The translations under genes and the position numbers were made by a program. A DNA stretch of 64,000 bases from Pseudomonas sp. BP8. GTDB taxonomy: Bacteria; Pseudomonadota; Gammaproteobacteria; Pseudomonadales; Pseudomonadaceae. The DNA lies in the NCBI RefSeq assembly GCF_017875955.1, contig NZ_JAGINK010000001.1, forward strand, positions 1,121,001-1,185,000. The letters run 5' to 3'. The notes below the pieces were generated by a model. It did no database searches. It saw only the letters and a program-made list of their open reading frames with translations, and was not told the DNA's origin. Of this stretch, positions 1-10,040 are shown piece by piece; position 1 is the first letter of the stretch, and each line of letters opens with the position of its first letter.

Positions 1-233
1 GACACCACGCGCAAGGTCCCCGGCACCAGTTGATCGGGATGGGAACGCTTGCTGCCATGCGCTGCCATATAGTCCATCTCGCCCTGGTAGCCAGCGTCGA
101 GCCAGCGTTGCAGGTGCTGTTCATGCTCGCCAAGGTCTACACCAGCGATACCGACATGGGCGAAGCCGAGTTCACGGCCCCAATCCTTGATCGATTGGGC
201 CAGCTCGGCGAGGTCAGGAGTACAAACGGACAT
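1..233 (-). CDS. queG: Epoxyqueuosine reductase, N-terminal part (truncated by window edge)
   Basis: Reading the minus strand from the ATG at 233 gives MSVCTPDLAELAQSIKDWGR and continues through FAHVGIAGVDLGEHEQHLQRW and GYQGEMDYMAAHGSKR. This is the typical start of QueG, the cobalamin- and iron-sulfur-dependent enzyme that reduces epoxyqueuosine to queuosine in tRNA. Only about 77 residues lie in the window, so the Fe-S cysteines and cobalamin-binding part are not visible. The gene is divergent from nnrD, with 65 bp between the start codons. That arrangement (queG next to nnrD and tsaE) is common in gammaproteobacteria. Confidence 0.85.
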   Translation of the reverse strand, partial: MSVCTPDLAELAQSIKDWGRELGFAHVGIAGVDLGEHEQHLQRWLDAGYQGEMDYMAAHGSKRSHPDQLVPGTLRVV

Positions 234-298
234 GGATGGACAAGGCATTACAGGCTCAGGTGCGTATAATTCTGCCAGACATCGGAGCCTTTGACCCC

Positions 299-1159
299 AT
301 GCCCCAGACCAAACACCTCGGCAATCTGCCAAAACCGCTCAGTCGGGATACCCTCGCCAGCCTGCCAGCACGCCGTGCGGACGCCCACAAAGGCGACTTC
401 GGCCATGTACTGGTGGTTGGTGGCGACCTTGGCACCGGCGGTGCGGTATTGCTCAGCGCCGAGGCAGCGCTGCGCTGTGGCGCCGGCCTGGTGAGTGTGG
501 CCACGCGCCCCGAGCATGTTTCGGCGGCCTTGACCCGTCTGCCGGAAACCATGTGCCTGGGGGTAAGTTCGGCCAATCAGTTGATGGCGCTGCTGGAGCG
601 TGCCTCGGTGCTGGTGGTCGGGCCTGGCCTCGGCCAGGCCGCCTGGGGCCGCAGCCTGCTATCGGCGGTGGCCAATGCCGGTCTGGCCCAGGTGTGGGAC
701 GCCGATGCCCTCAACCTCTTGGCGCGTACGCCCTTGGCTTTGCCCAGCGCCAGTATCCTCACCCCGCACCCGGGCGAGGCGGCGCGGCTGCTCGGGGTGT
801 CGACCGAGGCGGTACAGGCCGACCGAGCCGGCGCAGCGCGCAAGCTGGCGCGTAAATATGCCAGCGTCTGCGTACTCAAAGGCGCCGGTACCTTGGTTGC
901 CAGCCCTGACGGACAACTGGCGCTGTGCGGGCGTGGTCATCCGGCGATGGCCGGTGCAGGTCTGGGCGATGTGCTCAGTGGCGTCCTGGCAGCGTTACTC
1001 GCGCAAGGTATGGACGCGTGGTCGGCGGCGTGCCTCGGTACCTGGCTGCATGCCTGTGCCGGCGAGCGTCTCGGCGTCAAGGGTAGAGGCCTGGCAGCCA
1101 GTGATCTGCTGCCGGTCATTCGAGAATTACTGGAGGAGCATTCAGCGTGTCTGGCGTAA
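299..1159 (+). CDS. nnrD: ADP-dependent (S)-NAD(P)H-hydrate dehydratase
   Basis: About 286 residues with the carbohydrate-kinase-like fold of YjeF C-terminal domains. It has the glycine-rich GDFGHVLVVGGDLGTGGA segment near residue 40, the DADALN motif in the middle, LTPHPGEAARLLG, and the nucleotide-site GHPAMAGAGLGDVLSG near residue 225. The enzyme repairs hydrated NADH and NADPH. Only the dehydratase domain is present; the epimerase domain (NnrE) found fused in E. coli YjeF is missing and may be encoded elsewhere. I chose the ATG at 299 because the upstream in-frame codons from 236 lie in the divergent promoter region, where a TATAAT sits at 265-270. The 3' end overlaps tsaE by 13 nt, suggesting coupled translation. 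Confidence 0.88.
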   Translation: MPQTKHLGNLPKPLSRDTLASLPARRADAHKGDFGHVLVVGGDLGTGGAVLLSAEAALRCGAGLVSVATRPEHVSAALTRLPETMCLGVSSANQLMALLERASVLVVGPGLGQAAWGRSLLSAVANAGLAQVWDADALNLLARTPLALPSASILTPHPGEAARLLGVSTEAVQADRAGAARKLARKYASVCVLKGAGTLVASPDGQLALCGRGHPAMAGAGLGDVLSGVLAALLAQGMDAWSAACLGTWLHACAGERLGVKGRGLAASDLLPVIRELLEEHSACLA

Positions 1160-1620
1160 CCCTGTTTCTGGCCGACGAAGAGGCCACCGTGGCCTTCGGC
1201 GCACAACTGGCCGAGGTGACCGGTGGTCACGGCGTGATTTTTCTCGAAGGTGACCTGGGTGCTGGCAAGACCACCTTGTCGCGCGGCCTGATCCGCGGCC
1301 TGGGCCATACCGGGCCGGTCAAGAGCCCGACCTTCACCGTGGTCGAACCCTACGAAATCGGCGAGCTGCGGGCGTTTCACTTCGACCTGTATCGGCTGGT
1401 CGATCCCGAGGAACTGGAGTACCTCGGCATCCGCGATTATTTCGAAGGTGATGCCCTGTGCCTGTTCGAGTGGCCCGATAAAGGTGCGGGCGTTTTGCCA
1501 AAGCCGGACCTGACCATTACCATAAGCCCGCAAGCGGGCGGGCGCTCGCTGTACCTGTCGCCGCAGGGGCCTCGCGGCGAAGCCTGGTGCACCGCGCTGG
1601 CCAACAAAATCAAACAGTAG
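1147..1620 (+). CDS. tsaE: tRNA threonylcarbamoyladenosine biosynthesis ATPase TsaE
   Basis: A 157-residue protein with a Walker A motif GDLGAGKTTLSRG at about residues 37-49, the SPTFTVVEPY segment, and FHFDLYRL, all typical of the TsaE/YjeE P-loop family. TsaE works with TsaB and TsaD to make t6A at position 37 of ANN-decoding tRNAs. It starts with GTG inside the 3' end of nnrD and is followed directly by amiB, so nnrD-tsaE-amiB-mutL-miaA-hfq-hflX reads as one tightly packed transcription unit. The length is normal for the family. Confidence 0.93.
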   Translation: MSGVTLFLADEEATVAFGAQLAEVTGGHGVIFLEGDLGAGKTTLSRGLIRGLGHTGPVKSPTFTVVEPYEIGELRAFHFDLYRLVDPEELEYLGIRDYFEGDALCLFEWPDKGAGVLPKPDLTITISPQAGGRSLYLSPQGPRGEAWCTALANKIKQ

Positions 1621-1632
1621 ATGGGGATAGGT

Positions 1633-3066
1633 ATGCGCATACGCGCACTGGTCGCCGTTGTAGGTCTTCTGCTCACCGCAGTGACCGTCGACGCTCTGGC
1701 CGCCACACAAGTCAAAAGCATGCGTCTGTGGCGCGCGCCGGATAACACACGGCTGGTCTTCGACCTGTCCGGCCCTGTGCAGCACAGCGTCTTTACGCTG
1801 AGCGCGCCGGATCGGCTGGTCATCGATATCAACGGTGCGACCCTGGGCGCGCCGCTCAATGTCTCCACGTCCAATACGCCGATCAGTAGCGTGCGCTCGG
1901 CTCAGCGTACGCCGACCGACCTGCGCGTAGTGATCGACCTGAAAAAGGCCGTGACGCCGAAAAGCTTCATCCTGGCGCCCAATGCCCAGTACGGCAATCG
2001 TCTGGTGGTCGACCTGTATGACCAGGAAGCCGACGCCATTGCTGCCAGCACGCCGACCCCGCCGCCAACCCCGGTGCAGGCACCGGTGACCACCCCGGCG
2101 GTGCCGGTGACGCCGACGCAACCGGCCATCAAGCTGCCGCCAGCGCCGAGTGGCAAGCGCGATATCGTCGTTGCCATCGATGCCGGCCACGGCGGTGAAG
2201 ACCCGGGAGCCTCGGGCTCGCGTGGCCAGCATGAAAAAGACATCGTCCTGCAGATCGCCCAGGAGCTGCAGCGCCAGATCAACAGCGAGAAGGGTTACCG
2301 CGCCGAGCTGACGCGCACCGGTGACTACTTCATCCCACTGCGCAAACGCACCGAGATCGCCCGCAAGAAGGGCGCTGACCTGTTCGTGTCGATCCACGCC
2401 GACGCGGCGCCGTCGAAGGCCGCCTTTGGCGCCTCGGTGTTTGCCCTGTCTGATCGTGGTGCCACCTCCGAGACCGCGCGCTGGCTGGCCGACACGGAAA
2501 ACCGCTCTGACCTGATCGGCGGCGCCGGCAACGTCAGCCTCGACGACAAGGACCGCATGCTTGCCGGTGTCTTGCTCGACCTGTCGATGACCGCGACCCT
2601 CAGCTCCAGCCTCGACGTCGGGCAGAAGGTGCTTGGCAACATGGGCCGCATCACCTCGCTGCACAAGCGCCGCGTGGAACAGGCGGGCTTCATGGTGCTG
2701 AAGTCGCCGGACATCCCATCGATCCTGGTCGAGACCGGCTTCATTTCCAACGCCAACGAAGCGGCCAAGTTGGCTACGCGCAGCCATCAACAGGCGCTGG
2801 CCCGTTCGATCCACACCGGCCTGCGCCAGTACTTCCAGCAGAGCCCGCCGCCGGGCACCTACATCGCCTGGCTGCGTGACAGTGGCAAGATCGCCCAAGG
2901 CCCGCGCGACCACACCGTGCGCCCGGGTGAAACCCTGGCGATGATCGCCGTGCGCTACCAGGTCAGTGTGGCCAGCCTGCGCAGCAGCAACAGCCTCAAG
3001 AGCGATGAGCTGAAGGTCGGCCAGCACCTGGATATTCCTGGCACCACGCTGGCGTCCCAGCAATGA
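1633..3066 (+). CDS. amiB: N-acetylmuramoyl-L-alanine amidase AmiB (AMIN, Amidase_3, LysM)
   Basis: About 477 residues. A signal peptide ([23 protein letters not shown]) is followed by an AMIN domain at about 25-135, a Pro/Thr-rich linker, and a zinc amidase_3 domain starting at [17 protein letters not shown]. The metal-site segments [10 protein letters not shown] and SIHADA and the ETGFISN motif are present. A C-terminal LysM repeat ([19 protein letters not shown]) binds peptidoglycan. It cleaves cell-wall peptides at division septa. An ATG at 1621 also opens the frame, but the one at 1633 is preceded by a GGGGATAGG Shine-Dalgarno-like sequence and gives a clean signal peptide. The stop overlaps the mutL start (ATGA). 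Confidence 0.92.
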   Translation: MRIRALVAVVGLLLTAVTVDALAATQVKSMRLWRAPDNTRLVFDLSGPVQHSVFTLSAPDRLVIDINGATLGAPLNVSTSNTPISSVRSAQRTPTDLRVVIDLKKAVTPKSFILAPNAQYGNRLVVDLYDQEADAIAASTPTPPPTPVQAPVTTPAVPVTPTQPAIKLPPAPSGKRDIVVAIDAGHGGEDPGASGSRGQHEKDIVLQIAQELQRQINSEKGYRAELTRTGDYFIPLRKRTEIARKKGADLFVSIHADAAPSKAAFGASVFALSDRGATSETARWLADTENRSDLIGGAGNVSLDDKDRMLAGVLLDLSMTATLSSSLDVGQKVLGNMGRITSLHKRRVEQAGFMVLKSPDIPSILVETGFISNANEAAKLATRSHQQALARSIHTGLRQYFQQSPPPGTYIAWLRDSGKIAQGPRDHTVRPGETLAMIAVRYQVSVASLRSSNSLKSDELKVGQHLDIPGTTLASQQ

Positions 3067-4961
3067 GTGGTGGTTCGCGCATCGAGCTGCTTAGTCCGCG
3101 GCTGGCCAACCAGATTGCCGCTGGCGAGGTGGTCGAGCGCCCCGCGTCGGTGGCCAAGGAGCTCCTGGAAAACAGCCTGGACTCCGGCGCTCGGCGAATT
3201 GACGTCGAGGTCGAGCAGGGTGGGGTCAAGCTGTTGCGCGTGCGTGACGACGGCAGCGGTATTTCGCCCGACGACCTGCCGCTGGCGCTGGCCCGCCACG
3301 CCACCAGCAAGATCCGTGAGCTGGAAGACCTCGAAGGGGTGCTCAGCCTCGGCTTTCGCGGTGAAGCACTGGCCTCGATCAGTTCGGTGGCGCGCCTGAC
3401 CCTGACCTCGCGCACCGCCGATGCCAGCGAAGCCTGGCAGGTCGAGACCGAAGGCCGCGACATGACCCCGCGGGTGCAGCCCGCTGCGCACCCGGTGGGC
3501 ACCTCGGTGGAAGTGCGTGACCTGTTCTTCAATACCCCGGCCCGACGCAAGTTCCTCAAGGCCGAGAAGACCGAGTTCGACCACCTGCAAGAAGTCATTC
3601 GCCGGCTGGCCCTGGCCCGCTTCGACGTCGGCTTCCACCTGCGTCATAACGGCAAGAGCATTCTCAGTTTGCACGAGGCCCCCGACGACACCTCGCGGGC
3701 GCGGCGCGTCGGCGCGATCTGCGGTCCGGGCTTCCTCGAACAGGCGCTGCCGATCGACGTCGAGCGCAATGGCTTGCGCTTGTGGGGCTGGGTTGGCTTG
3801 CCGACCTTCTCGCGCAGCCAGGCCGACCTGCAGTACTTTTTCGTCAACGGCCGTGCGGTACGCGACAAGCTGGTCGCCCACGCGGTGCGCCAGGCCTACC
3901 GCGACGTGCTGTTCAACGGCCGGCACCCGACCTTCGTGCTGTTCCTTGAGCTCGAGCCCAACGGTGTTGACGTCAACGTCCACCCGACCAAGCACGAAGT
4001 GCGCTTCCGCGAAGGGCGCACAGTCCACGACTTCCTCTACGGCACCCTGCACCGGGCGCTGGCGGATGTGCGTCCGGAAGATCAACTGGCTACACCTGCC
4101 GCGGCCAGTGAACTGGTCAAGCCGAGCGGCCAGCAGGCAGGCGAATTCGGCCCTCAGGGCGAAATGCGTCTGGCCTCGCCCGTGCTTGAACAGCCGCAAG
4201 CTCAGCCCCAAACCCAGCCTCAGCCCGGTTCTGGCGCGGGCGCGGGCTATCAGTACCAGTACACACCACGCCCCTCGCAGCCGTTGCCGGTGGCTGAAGC
4301 GCAAGCGGCCTACCGTGAGTTCTATGCGCCGTTGAACAACGGCGCAGCTGCGGCGTTGCCGGCAAGCCAAGGCGATATTCCACCGCTGGGTTATGCCCTG
4401 GCTCAGCTCAAGGGAATCTATATCTTGGCCGAAAACGCTGTCGGCCTGGTGCTGGTCGACATGCACGCGGCCCACGAGCGGATCATGTACGAGCGGCTCA
4501 AGGTCGCGATGGCCAGCGAGGGCCTGAGTGGTCAGCCGCTGCTGGTGCCGGAATCGCTGGCGTTGAGTCAACGCGAGGCCGACTGCGCCGAAGAGCATGC
4601 GCAGTGGTTCCAGCGCCTGGGCTTTGAGCTGCAGCGGCTAGGCCCGGAAACCCTGGCCATCCGGCAGATCCCGGCGCTGCTCAAGCAGGCCGAGGCCAAC
4701 CGGCTGGTACAGGATGTGCTCGCCGACCTCATGGAGTACGGCACCAGTGACCGTATCCAGGCGCACCTCAACGAACTGCTCGGCACCATGGCCTGCCACG
4801 GCGCTGTGCGTGCCAATCGGCGCCTGGCCATTCCCGAGATGAATGCGCTGCTGCGGGATATGGAAAACACCGAACGTAGCGGCCAGTGCAACCACGGCCG
4901 ACCGACCTGGACCCAGATGGGCCTGGACGATCTGGACAAACTCTTCCTGCGCGGTCGATGA
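3063..4961 (+). CDS. mutL: DNA mismatch repair protein MutL
   Basis: 632 residues. The N-terminal GHKL ATPase shows [31 protein letters not shown] and [10 protein letters not shown] low-complexity Pro/Gln linker follows at about 355-410, then the dimerisation domain. That domain contains [13 protein letters not shown], a close variant of the DQHA(X2)E(X4)E endonuclease motif, and CNHGRP near the end. These suggest a nicking MutL, as in bacteria without MutH, rather than the E. coli type. The start ATG overlaps the amiB stop codon. It couples MutS recognition to strand incision. Confidence 0.95.
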   Translation: MSGGSRIELLSPRLANQIAAGEVVERPASVAKELLENSLDSGARRIDVEVEQGGVKLLRVRDDGSGISPDDLPLALARHATSKIRELEDLEGVLSLGFRGEALASISSVARLTLTSRTADASEAWQVETEGRDMTPRVQPAAHPVGTSVEVRDLFFNTPARRKFLKAEKTEFDHLQEVIRRLALARFDVGFHLRHNGKSILSLHEAPDDTSRARRVGAICGPGFLEQALPIDVERNGLRLWGWVGLPTFSRSQADLQYFFVNGRAVRDKLVAHAVRQAYRDVLFNGRHPTFVLFLELEPNGVDVNVHPTKHEVRFREGRTVHDFLYGTLHRALADVRPEDQLATPAAASELVKPSGQQAGEFGPQGEMRLASPVLEQPQAQPQTQPQPGSGAGAGYQYQYTPRPSQPLPVAEAQAAYREFYAPLNNGAAAALPASQGDIPPLGYALAQLKGIYILAENAVGLVLVDMHAAHERIMYERLKVAMASEGLSGQPLLVPESLALSQREADCAEEHAQWFQRLGFELQRLGPETLAIRQIPALLKQAEANRLVQDVLADLMEYGTSDRIQAHLNELLGTMACHGAVRANRRLAIPEMNALLRDMENTERSGQCNHGRPTWTQMGLDDLDKLFLRGR

Positions 4962-4962
4962 A

Positions 4963-5934
4963 ATGAGCGGCAAGCCCCCAGCAATATTCCTTATGGGCCC
5001 GACGGCGGCCGGCAAGACCGACCTCGCCATCGAGCTGACCAAGGTGCTCCCCTGTGAACTGATCAGCGTCGACTCGGCGCTGGTCTATCGCGGCATGGAC
5101 ATCGGTACCGCCAAACCTTCGAAAGAAATCCTGGCCGCACATCCGCACCGTCTTATCGACATCATCGACCCGGCCGAGAGCTATTCTGCAGCGCAGTTTC
5201 GCAGCGATGCCCTGGCGGCAATGGCCGAGATCACAGCGCGCGGCAAGATCCCGCTGCTGGTCGGCGGCACCATGCTTTATTACAAGGCGTTGCTCGACGG
5301 TCTGGCTGACATGCCGGCCGCCGACCCGGCGGTACGCGCCGAGCTCGAGGCCCAGGCCAGTGCGTTGGGCCTGGCCGAACTGCACCGGCAGTTGGCCGAG
5401 GTCGATCCGGTCTCGGCGGCCCGCATTCACCCCAATGACCCGCAGCGGTTGATTCGCGCACTGGAGGTCTACCGGGTCAGCGGTGAGAGCATGACTGCAC
5501 ATCGCCAGCGGCAATTGGCCGAAAGTAGCGGCGCAGACGCAGGCGCAGGCGGACATTTGCCCTATACTGTCGCCAGTCTGGCGATTGCTCCTACAGATCG
5601 TCACATTTTGCATCAGCGAATTGCGCTACGATTTTCACAGATGTTGGAACAGGGCTTCGTCGACGAGGTCCGAAAGCTGCGCGCCAGAAGTGACTTGCAT
5701 GCGGGCCTGCCGTCTATACGGGCAGTGGGTTATCGGCAAGTCTGGGATTACCTCGACGGCACGCTAGATGAGAATGAGATGCGAGAACGCGGTATTATCG
5801 CCACTCGCCAGCTGGCCAAGCGGCAGTTTACCTGGTTACGCGGTTGGTCCGACGTACACTGGCTGGATAGCCTGGCCTGCGACAATCTGTCCCGCACCTT
5901 GAAATACCTTGGGTCCGTCTCCATATTGAGCTGA
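4963..5934 (+). CDS. miaA: tRNA dimethylallyltransferase
   Basis: 323 residues beginning [25 protein letters not shown]. The P-loop GPTAAGKT and the following [18 protein letters not shown] are diagnostic of MiaA. The enzyme transfers a dimethylallyl group to A37 of tRNAs that read UNN codons. The ATG at 4963 is one base past the mutL stop; the frame is open further upstream inside mutL, but those codons are a shadow. The mutL-miaA-hfq-hflX order is conserved in gammaproteobacteria. The length is normal and the reading frame intact. Confidence 0.95.
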   Translation: MSGKPPAIFLMGPTAAGKTDLAIELTKVLPCELISVDSALVYRGMDIGTAKPSKEILAAHPHRLIDIIDPAESYSAAQFRSDALAAMAEITARGKIPLLVGGTMLYYKALLDGLADMPAADPAVRAELEAQASALGLAELHRQLAEVDPVSAARIHPNDPQRLIRALEVYRVSGESMTAHRQRQLAESSGADAGAGGHLPYTVASLAIAPTDRHILHQRIALRFSQMLEQGFVDEVRKLRARSDLHAGLPSIRAVGYRQVWDYLDGTLDENEMRERGIIATRQLAKRQFTWLRGWSDVHWLDSLACDNLSRTLKYLGSVSILS

Positions 5935-6027
5935 GTCCCTGCTAATTGCCGACTATTCTTGCGAATGGGCGGCGTAATCATCGATTTTTCGTGTTTTTTA
6001 TTATTGATCCTTACAGGAGTGCGGCAT

Positions 6028-6288
6028 ATGTCAAAAGGGCATTCGCTACAAGACCCTTACTTGAACACCTTGAGAAAAGAAAAGGTCCCGGTTTCGATCT
6101 ATCTGGTCAACGGGATCAAGCTGCAGGGCTCGATCGAATCGTTCGACCAGTTTGTCGTTCTGCTGAAGAACACTGTCAGCCAGATGGTCTACAAGCACGC
6201 TATCTCGACCGTGGTTCCAGCACGTCCGGTTCGCCTGCCAAGCCCGTCCGATTCCGAGAACGGCGACAGCGAACCAGGCAACGCCTGA
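6028..6288 (+). CDS. hfq: RNA chaperone Hfq
   Basis: 86 residues starting [20 protein letters not shown]. The Sm1 motif ([25 protein letters not shown]) and Sm2 motif ([13 protein letters not shown]) are intact. The short acidic/polar C-terminal tail ([15 protein letters not shown]) is of Pseudomonas type. Hfq forms a hexameric ring that pairs small RNAs with mRNAs and acts in catabolite repression with Crc. A good ribosome-binding site (ACAGGAG) lies at 6014-6020. The 93-bp gap after miaA may hold its own promoter. hflX follows after 12 bp. Confidence 0.97.
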   Translation: MSKGHSLQDPYLNTLRKEKVPVSIYLVNGIKLQGSIESFDQFVVLLKNTVSQMVYKHAISTVVPARPVRLPSPSDSENGDSEPGNA

Positions 6289-6300
6289 TAGGAGCCTGCA

Positions 6301-7602
6301 TTGTTCTTTGAGCGCCACGGTGGTGGTGAACGAGCACTACTCGTTCACTTGGAAGGTCAGAACCCTGAGGCGCGCGAAGACCCGCAGGAGTTTCAGGAAC
6401 TGGCACTGTCGGCCGGAGCTGAGATCGTATCGCTGTCTACAGTGACGCGGCACCAGCCTACCGCCAAATACCTGATTGGCAGCGGCAAGGTCGAGGAATT
6501 GCGCGACCTGGTCAACGCCGAACAGGTAGACCTTGTGATTTTCAATCACACCCTCACGCCCAGTCAGGAGCGCAACCTCGAACGTGTTTTCGAGTGTCGC
6601 GTGCTCGACCGTACCGGGCTGATTCTCGATATCTTCGCCCAACGGGCGCGTACCCATGAAGGCAAGCTGCAGGTCGAACTGGCCCAGCTCGAGCACATGA
6701 GCACGCGGCTGGTGCGCGGCTGGACGCACCTTGAGCGGCAGAAGGGCGGTATTGGCCTGCGCGGTCCCGGTGAAACCCAGCTGGAAACCGACCGGCGTCT
6801 GTTGCGAGTTCGTCTGCGGCAGATCAAGGCCCGCCTTGAGAAGGTCCGCAGCCAGCGCGAACAGGCGCGGCGCGGGCGCAGACGCGCAGATATCCCGTCG
6901 GTATCGCTGGTCGGCTACACCAACGCCGGCAAGTCGACCCTGTTCAATGCGCTGACCTCTTCCGATGTTTATGCGGCCGACCAACTGTTCGCCACCCTGG
7001 ATCCGACCCTGCGCCGTTTGCAGCTGGATGACCTGGGGCCGATCGTGCTGGCCGACACCGTGGGTTTCATCCGTCATTTGCCGCACAAGCTGGTCGAGGC
7101 ATTTCGGGCTACGCTCGAAGAGTCGAGCAACTCCGACCTGCTGCTGCACGTGATCGATGCCCATGAGCCTGAGCGCATGGAACAGATCGAACAGGTCCTG
7201 GCAGTATTGGGCGAGATCGGTGCCGAAGGCTTGCCGATCCTCGAGGTCTATAACAAACTCGACTTGCTCGAGGATGTCGAGCCGCAGATCCAGCGGGATG
7301 CCGATGGCAAGCCGGAACGGGTCTGGGTGTCGGCACGTGATGGACGTGGCCTGGAGCTGGTGGGTCAGGCAATTGCCGAGTTACTGGGGGATGATCTGTT
7401 TGTCGGAACCCTGCGCCTTGAACAGCGTTTTGCCCGCTTGCGCGCGCAATTCTTTGAACTGGGCGTGGTACAAGGCGAGGAACATGATGACGAAGGCAGC
7501 AGCTTGCTGAGTGTGCGCCTGCCCATGGTCGAGCTCAATCGCCTGGTCAGTCGTGCAGGCCTGGAGCCGCAGACGTTTATCGCGCAACACACTTTGCAAT
7601 AA
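6301..7602 (+). CDS. hflX: Ribosome-associated GTPase HflX
   Basis: 433 residues. An N-terminal HflX domain (KYLIGSGKVEELRDLV) is followed by the basic helical GWTHLERQKGGIGLRGPGETQLETDRR region. The G domain has G1 GYTNAGKSTLFN, G3 DTVGF and G4 NKLD. HflX rescues stalled or stressed ribosomes by splitting subunits. The likely start is TTG at 6301, supported by TAGGAGCC just upstream and by alignment of MFFERHGGGERALLVHL with the usual N-terminus. It belongs to the hfq operon. Confidence 0.94.
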   Translation: MFFERHGGGERALLVHLEGQNPEAREDPQEFQELALSAGAEIVSLSTVTRHQPTAKYLIGSGKVEELRDLVNAEQVDLVIFNHTLTPSQERNLERVFECRVLDRTGLILDIFAQRARTHEGKLQVELAQLEHMSTRLVRGWTHLERQKGGIGLRGPGETQLETDRRLLRVRLRQIKARLEKVRSQREQARRGRRRADIPSVSLVGYTNAGKSTLFNALTSSDVYAADQLFATLDPTLRRLQLDDLGPIVLADTVGFIRHLPHKLVEAFRATLEESSNSDLLLHVIDAHEPERMEQIEQVLAVLGEIGAEGLPILEVYNKLDLLEDVEPQIQRDADGKPERVWVSARDGRGLELVGQAIAELLGDDLFVGTLRLEQRFARLRAQFFELGVVQGEEHDDEGSSLLSVRLPMVELNRLVSRAGLEPQTFIAQHTLQ

Positions 7603-7698
7603 ATGCCCGTCGAGGTCGCCGGGCAGCCGTGACAGGCATTCTGTAGCATTGGACGGCGCGCCGTGGGCGCGTCTTTGCTTTATCAGATGGAGAGCGCT

Positions 7699-8883
7699 AT
7701 GGCTTGGAACGAGCCGGGTGGCAACTCGAATAATCAGGATCCCTGGGGCGGTCGCCGTGGCGGCGGCGGCGGTGGTGGTGGCGACAAGAAAGGACCACCG
7801 GATCTCGACGAGGCCTTCCGCAAGCTGCAGGACAGCCTGAACGGCATGTTCGGCGGCAGCAAAAAACGCGGTGGTGGTGACCGCAATATCGGCAAGGGTG
7901 GCGGTTACGGCCTGCTGGGCATTGGCCTGGCGGTGTTGGCTGCGATCTGGCTGTACAGTGCCGTTTACGTGGTCGACGAGCAGGAGCAGGCTGTCGTGCT
8001 GCGCTTCGGCAAGTACTACGAGACCGTGGGTCCAGGCCTGAACATCTACTTCCCGCCTATCGATCGCAAGTACATGGAGAACGTGACGCGTGAGCGTGCG
8101 TACACCAAGCAGGGGCAGATGCTCACCGAAGACGAGAACATCGTCGAGGTGCCGCTGACCGTGCAGTACAAGATCACCAACCTGCAGGACTTCGTGCTTA
8201 ACGTCGACCAGCCGGAAGTGAGCTTGCAACATGCGACCGACAGTGCCCTGCGCCACGTGGTGGGTTCCACCTCGATGGACCAGGTGCTGACCGAGGGTCG
8301 TGAACAGATGGCCGTGGATATCCGCGAGCGTCTGCAGCGCTTCCTCGATACCTATCGCACCGGTATCACCGTCACCCAGGTCAACGTACAGAGCGCGGCA
8401 GCCCCGCGTGAAGTGCAGGAAGCCTTCGACGACGTGATCCGCGCCCGTGAAGACGAGCAGCGTGCCCGCAACCAGGCCGAGTCCTACGCCAATGGCGTGG
8501 TGCCAGAGGCCCGTGGTCAGGCGCAGCGCATCATCGAGGACGCCAACGGCTACCGCGATGAAGTGATTGCCCGTGCCAAGGGTGAGGCCGACCGCTTCAC
8601 CAAGCTGGTCACCGAGTACCGCAAGGCGCCGGACGTCACCCGTCAGCGTCTGTACCTGGAGACCATGCAAGAGGTCTACAGCAATTCGAGCAAGGTCATG
8701 GTGGCAACCAAGGACGGGCAGAACAACCTGCTCTACCTGCCGCTGGACAAGATGGTCGAAGGCAGCCGCAACACGTCGGCATCTGCCGGCAGCACGTCGC
8801 CGTCGGCCAACGACGCGGCCGTGCGCGCAGCGCAGGACCTGCAACAGCAACAACAGACGCTGCGTACTAGGGAGAGCCGCTGA
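7699..8883 (+). CDS. hflK: HflK subunit of the membrane HflKC (SPFH/prohibitin) complex
   Basis: 394 residues. A glycine-rich cytoplasmic N-terminus (GGRRGGGGGGGGDKKGPPDLDEAFRKL) precedes one transmembrane segment (YGLLGIGLAVLAAIWLYSAVYVV) and a periplasmic SPFH/band-7 domain starting EQEQAVVLRFGKYYETVGPG. A long Ala/Glu-rich coiled coil follows, with a Gln/Ser-rich tail. HflK and HflC form a cage around FtsH and modulate membrane-protein degradation. I start at 7699 (MAWNEPGG, preceded by ATGGAGAG); codons upstream lie between genes. The stop overlaps the hflC start by one base. Confidence 0.95.
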   Translation: MAWNEPGGNSNNQDPWGGRRGGGGGGGGDKKGPPDLDEAFRKLQDSLNGMFGGSKKRGGGDRNIGKGGGYGLLGIGLAVLAAIWLYSAVYVVDEQEQAVVLRFGKYYETVGPGLNIYFPPIDRKYMENVTRERAYTKQGQMLTEDENIVEVPLTVQYKITNLQDFVLNVDQPEVSLQHATDSALRHVVGSTSMDQVLTEGREQMAVDIRERLQRFLDTYRTGITVTQVNVQSAAAPREVQEAFDDVIRAREDEQRARNQAESYANGVVPEARGQAQRIIEDANGYRDEVIARAKGEADRFTKLVTEYRKAPDVTRQRLYLETMQEVYSNSSKVMVATKDGQNNLLYLPLDKMVEGSRNTSASAGSTSPSANDAAVRAAQDLQQQQQTLRTRESR

Positions 8884-9752
8884 TGAGCAATAAATCGCTG
8901 ATCGCCCTGATCGCCGCAGTCGTGCTGGCTGTCGTGGCCTGGAACAGCTTCTATATCGTCGCTCAGACCGAGCGCGCGGTGTTGCTGCAGTTCGGTCGCG
9001 TGGTTCAGGCGGATGTCCAGCCTGGCCTGCATGTGAAGATCCCGTACGTCAACCAGGTGCGCAAGTTCGACGCCCGCCTGATGACCCTGGATGCTCCGAC
9101 CCAGCGCTTCCTGACGCTGGAAAAGAAAGCGGTAATGGTCGACGCCTATGCCAAATGGCGGGTGAAGGACTCCGATCGCTTCTACACCGCGACTTCGGGC
9201 CTCAAGCAGATCGCCGACGAGCGTCTGTCGCGTCGTCTGGAAAGCGGCCTGCGTGACCAGTTCGGTAAACGCACCCTGCACGAAGTGGTTTCCGGTGAAC
9301 GTGACGCGCTGATGGCTGACATCACCGCTTCGCTGAACCGCATGGCCAACAAGGAGCTGGGTATCGAGGTGGTCGACGTTCGCGTCAAGGCCATCGACCT
9401 GCCGAAGGAAGTCAACCGCAGCGTGTTCGATCGCATGAGCACCGAGCGTGAGCGCGAAGCCCGTGAGCATCGTGCCAAGGGTAACGAACTGGCTGAAGGT
9501 ATCCGCGCGGATGCCGACCGTCAGCGTCGCGTACTGCTTGCTGAAGCCTATCGTGAATCCGAGGAAACCCGTGGTGATGGTGACGCCCAGGCGGCTGCCA
9601 TCTACGCCAAGGCCTACAACCAGGACGCTGATTTCTATGCGTTCCACCGTAGCCTGCAAGCGTACCGCGCGAGCTTCTCGAGCAAGAGCGATGTGCTGGT
9701 GCTGGATCCGAAGAACGAGTTCTTCCGGTATCTGGACAAGAGCAAGCCTTGA
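8883..9752 (+). CDS. hflC: HflC subunit of the membrane HflKC complex
   Basis: 289 residues. An N-terminal membrane anchor (SLIALIAAVVLAVVAWNSFYIV) precedes the SPFH domain (QTERAVLLQFGRVVQADVQPGLHVKIPYV) and a charged helical region (STEREREAREHRAKGNELAEGI). It partners HflK around the FtsH protease. Translation is probably coupled to hflK through the shared base. It ends before a strong terminator. The small DUF2065 gene that I remember next to hflC in related genomes is not seen in the following 290 bp. Confidence 0.95.
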   Translation: MSNKSLIALIAAVVLAVVAWNSFYIVAQTERAVLLQFGRVVQADVQPGLHVKIPYVNQVRKFDARLMTLDAPTQRFLTLEKKAVMVDAYAKWRVKDSDRFYTATSGLKQIADERLSRRLESGLRDQFGKRTLHEVVSGERDALMADITASLNRMANKELGIEVVDVRVKAIDLPKEVNRSVFDRMSTEREREAREHRAKGNELAEGIRADADRQRRVLLAEAYRESEETRGDGDAQAAAIYAKAYNQDADFYAFHRSLQAYRASFSSKSDVLVLDPKNEFFRYLDKSKP

Positions 9753-9845
9753 TCTGGCGGCCCTGCAGGCCGCTGCAAACCCCGCCCGGCAGGTAAAACT
9801 GCCGGCGGGGTGCATCCCGAAGGAAAAGGGGTGTATGATGAGTCA

Positions 9846-9869
9846 GCCGGGAAATTTCCCGGCTTTTTT
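9846..9869 (+). terminator. Rho-independent terminator after hflC
   Basis: An uninterrupted 18-nt palindrome (GCCGGGAAATTTCCCGGC) is followed by six T. A second GC-rich hairpin without a T-run lies just upstream at 9780-9810. Together they should end the hfq-hflX-hflKC transcript. No gene is seen between here and hisZ. Confidence 0.8.
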
Positions 9870-10040
9870 GCGTCTGCAAGGTTGATTGCCATTCATGGCT
9901 CAGCCACGACGCTGGTAATTCGAAGGTGTTGGTACGGCGGCTGCGCTGGGATGAGTGCTGCCTGCTGTTGTGTGCCAATGCCTGCTTTACTCACGGCTCG
10001 CCTCCAGGCAGGCCGCTCGGACCAGAGGGGAAAAGGCGTA

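Noticed and set aside
937..3063. 708-codon open frame on the minus strand
   Set aside because: It is antisense to tsaE and amiB, which have clear family motifs; the frame is a GC-codon-position shadow.
9835..9885. 16-codon frame [16 protein letters not shown]
   Set aside because: It is read through the perfect terminator hairpin after hflC, so a peptide is unlikely.
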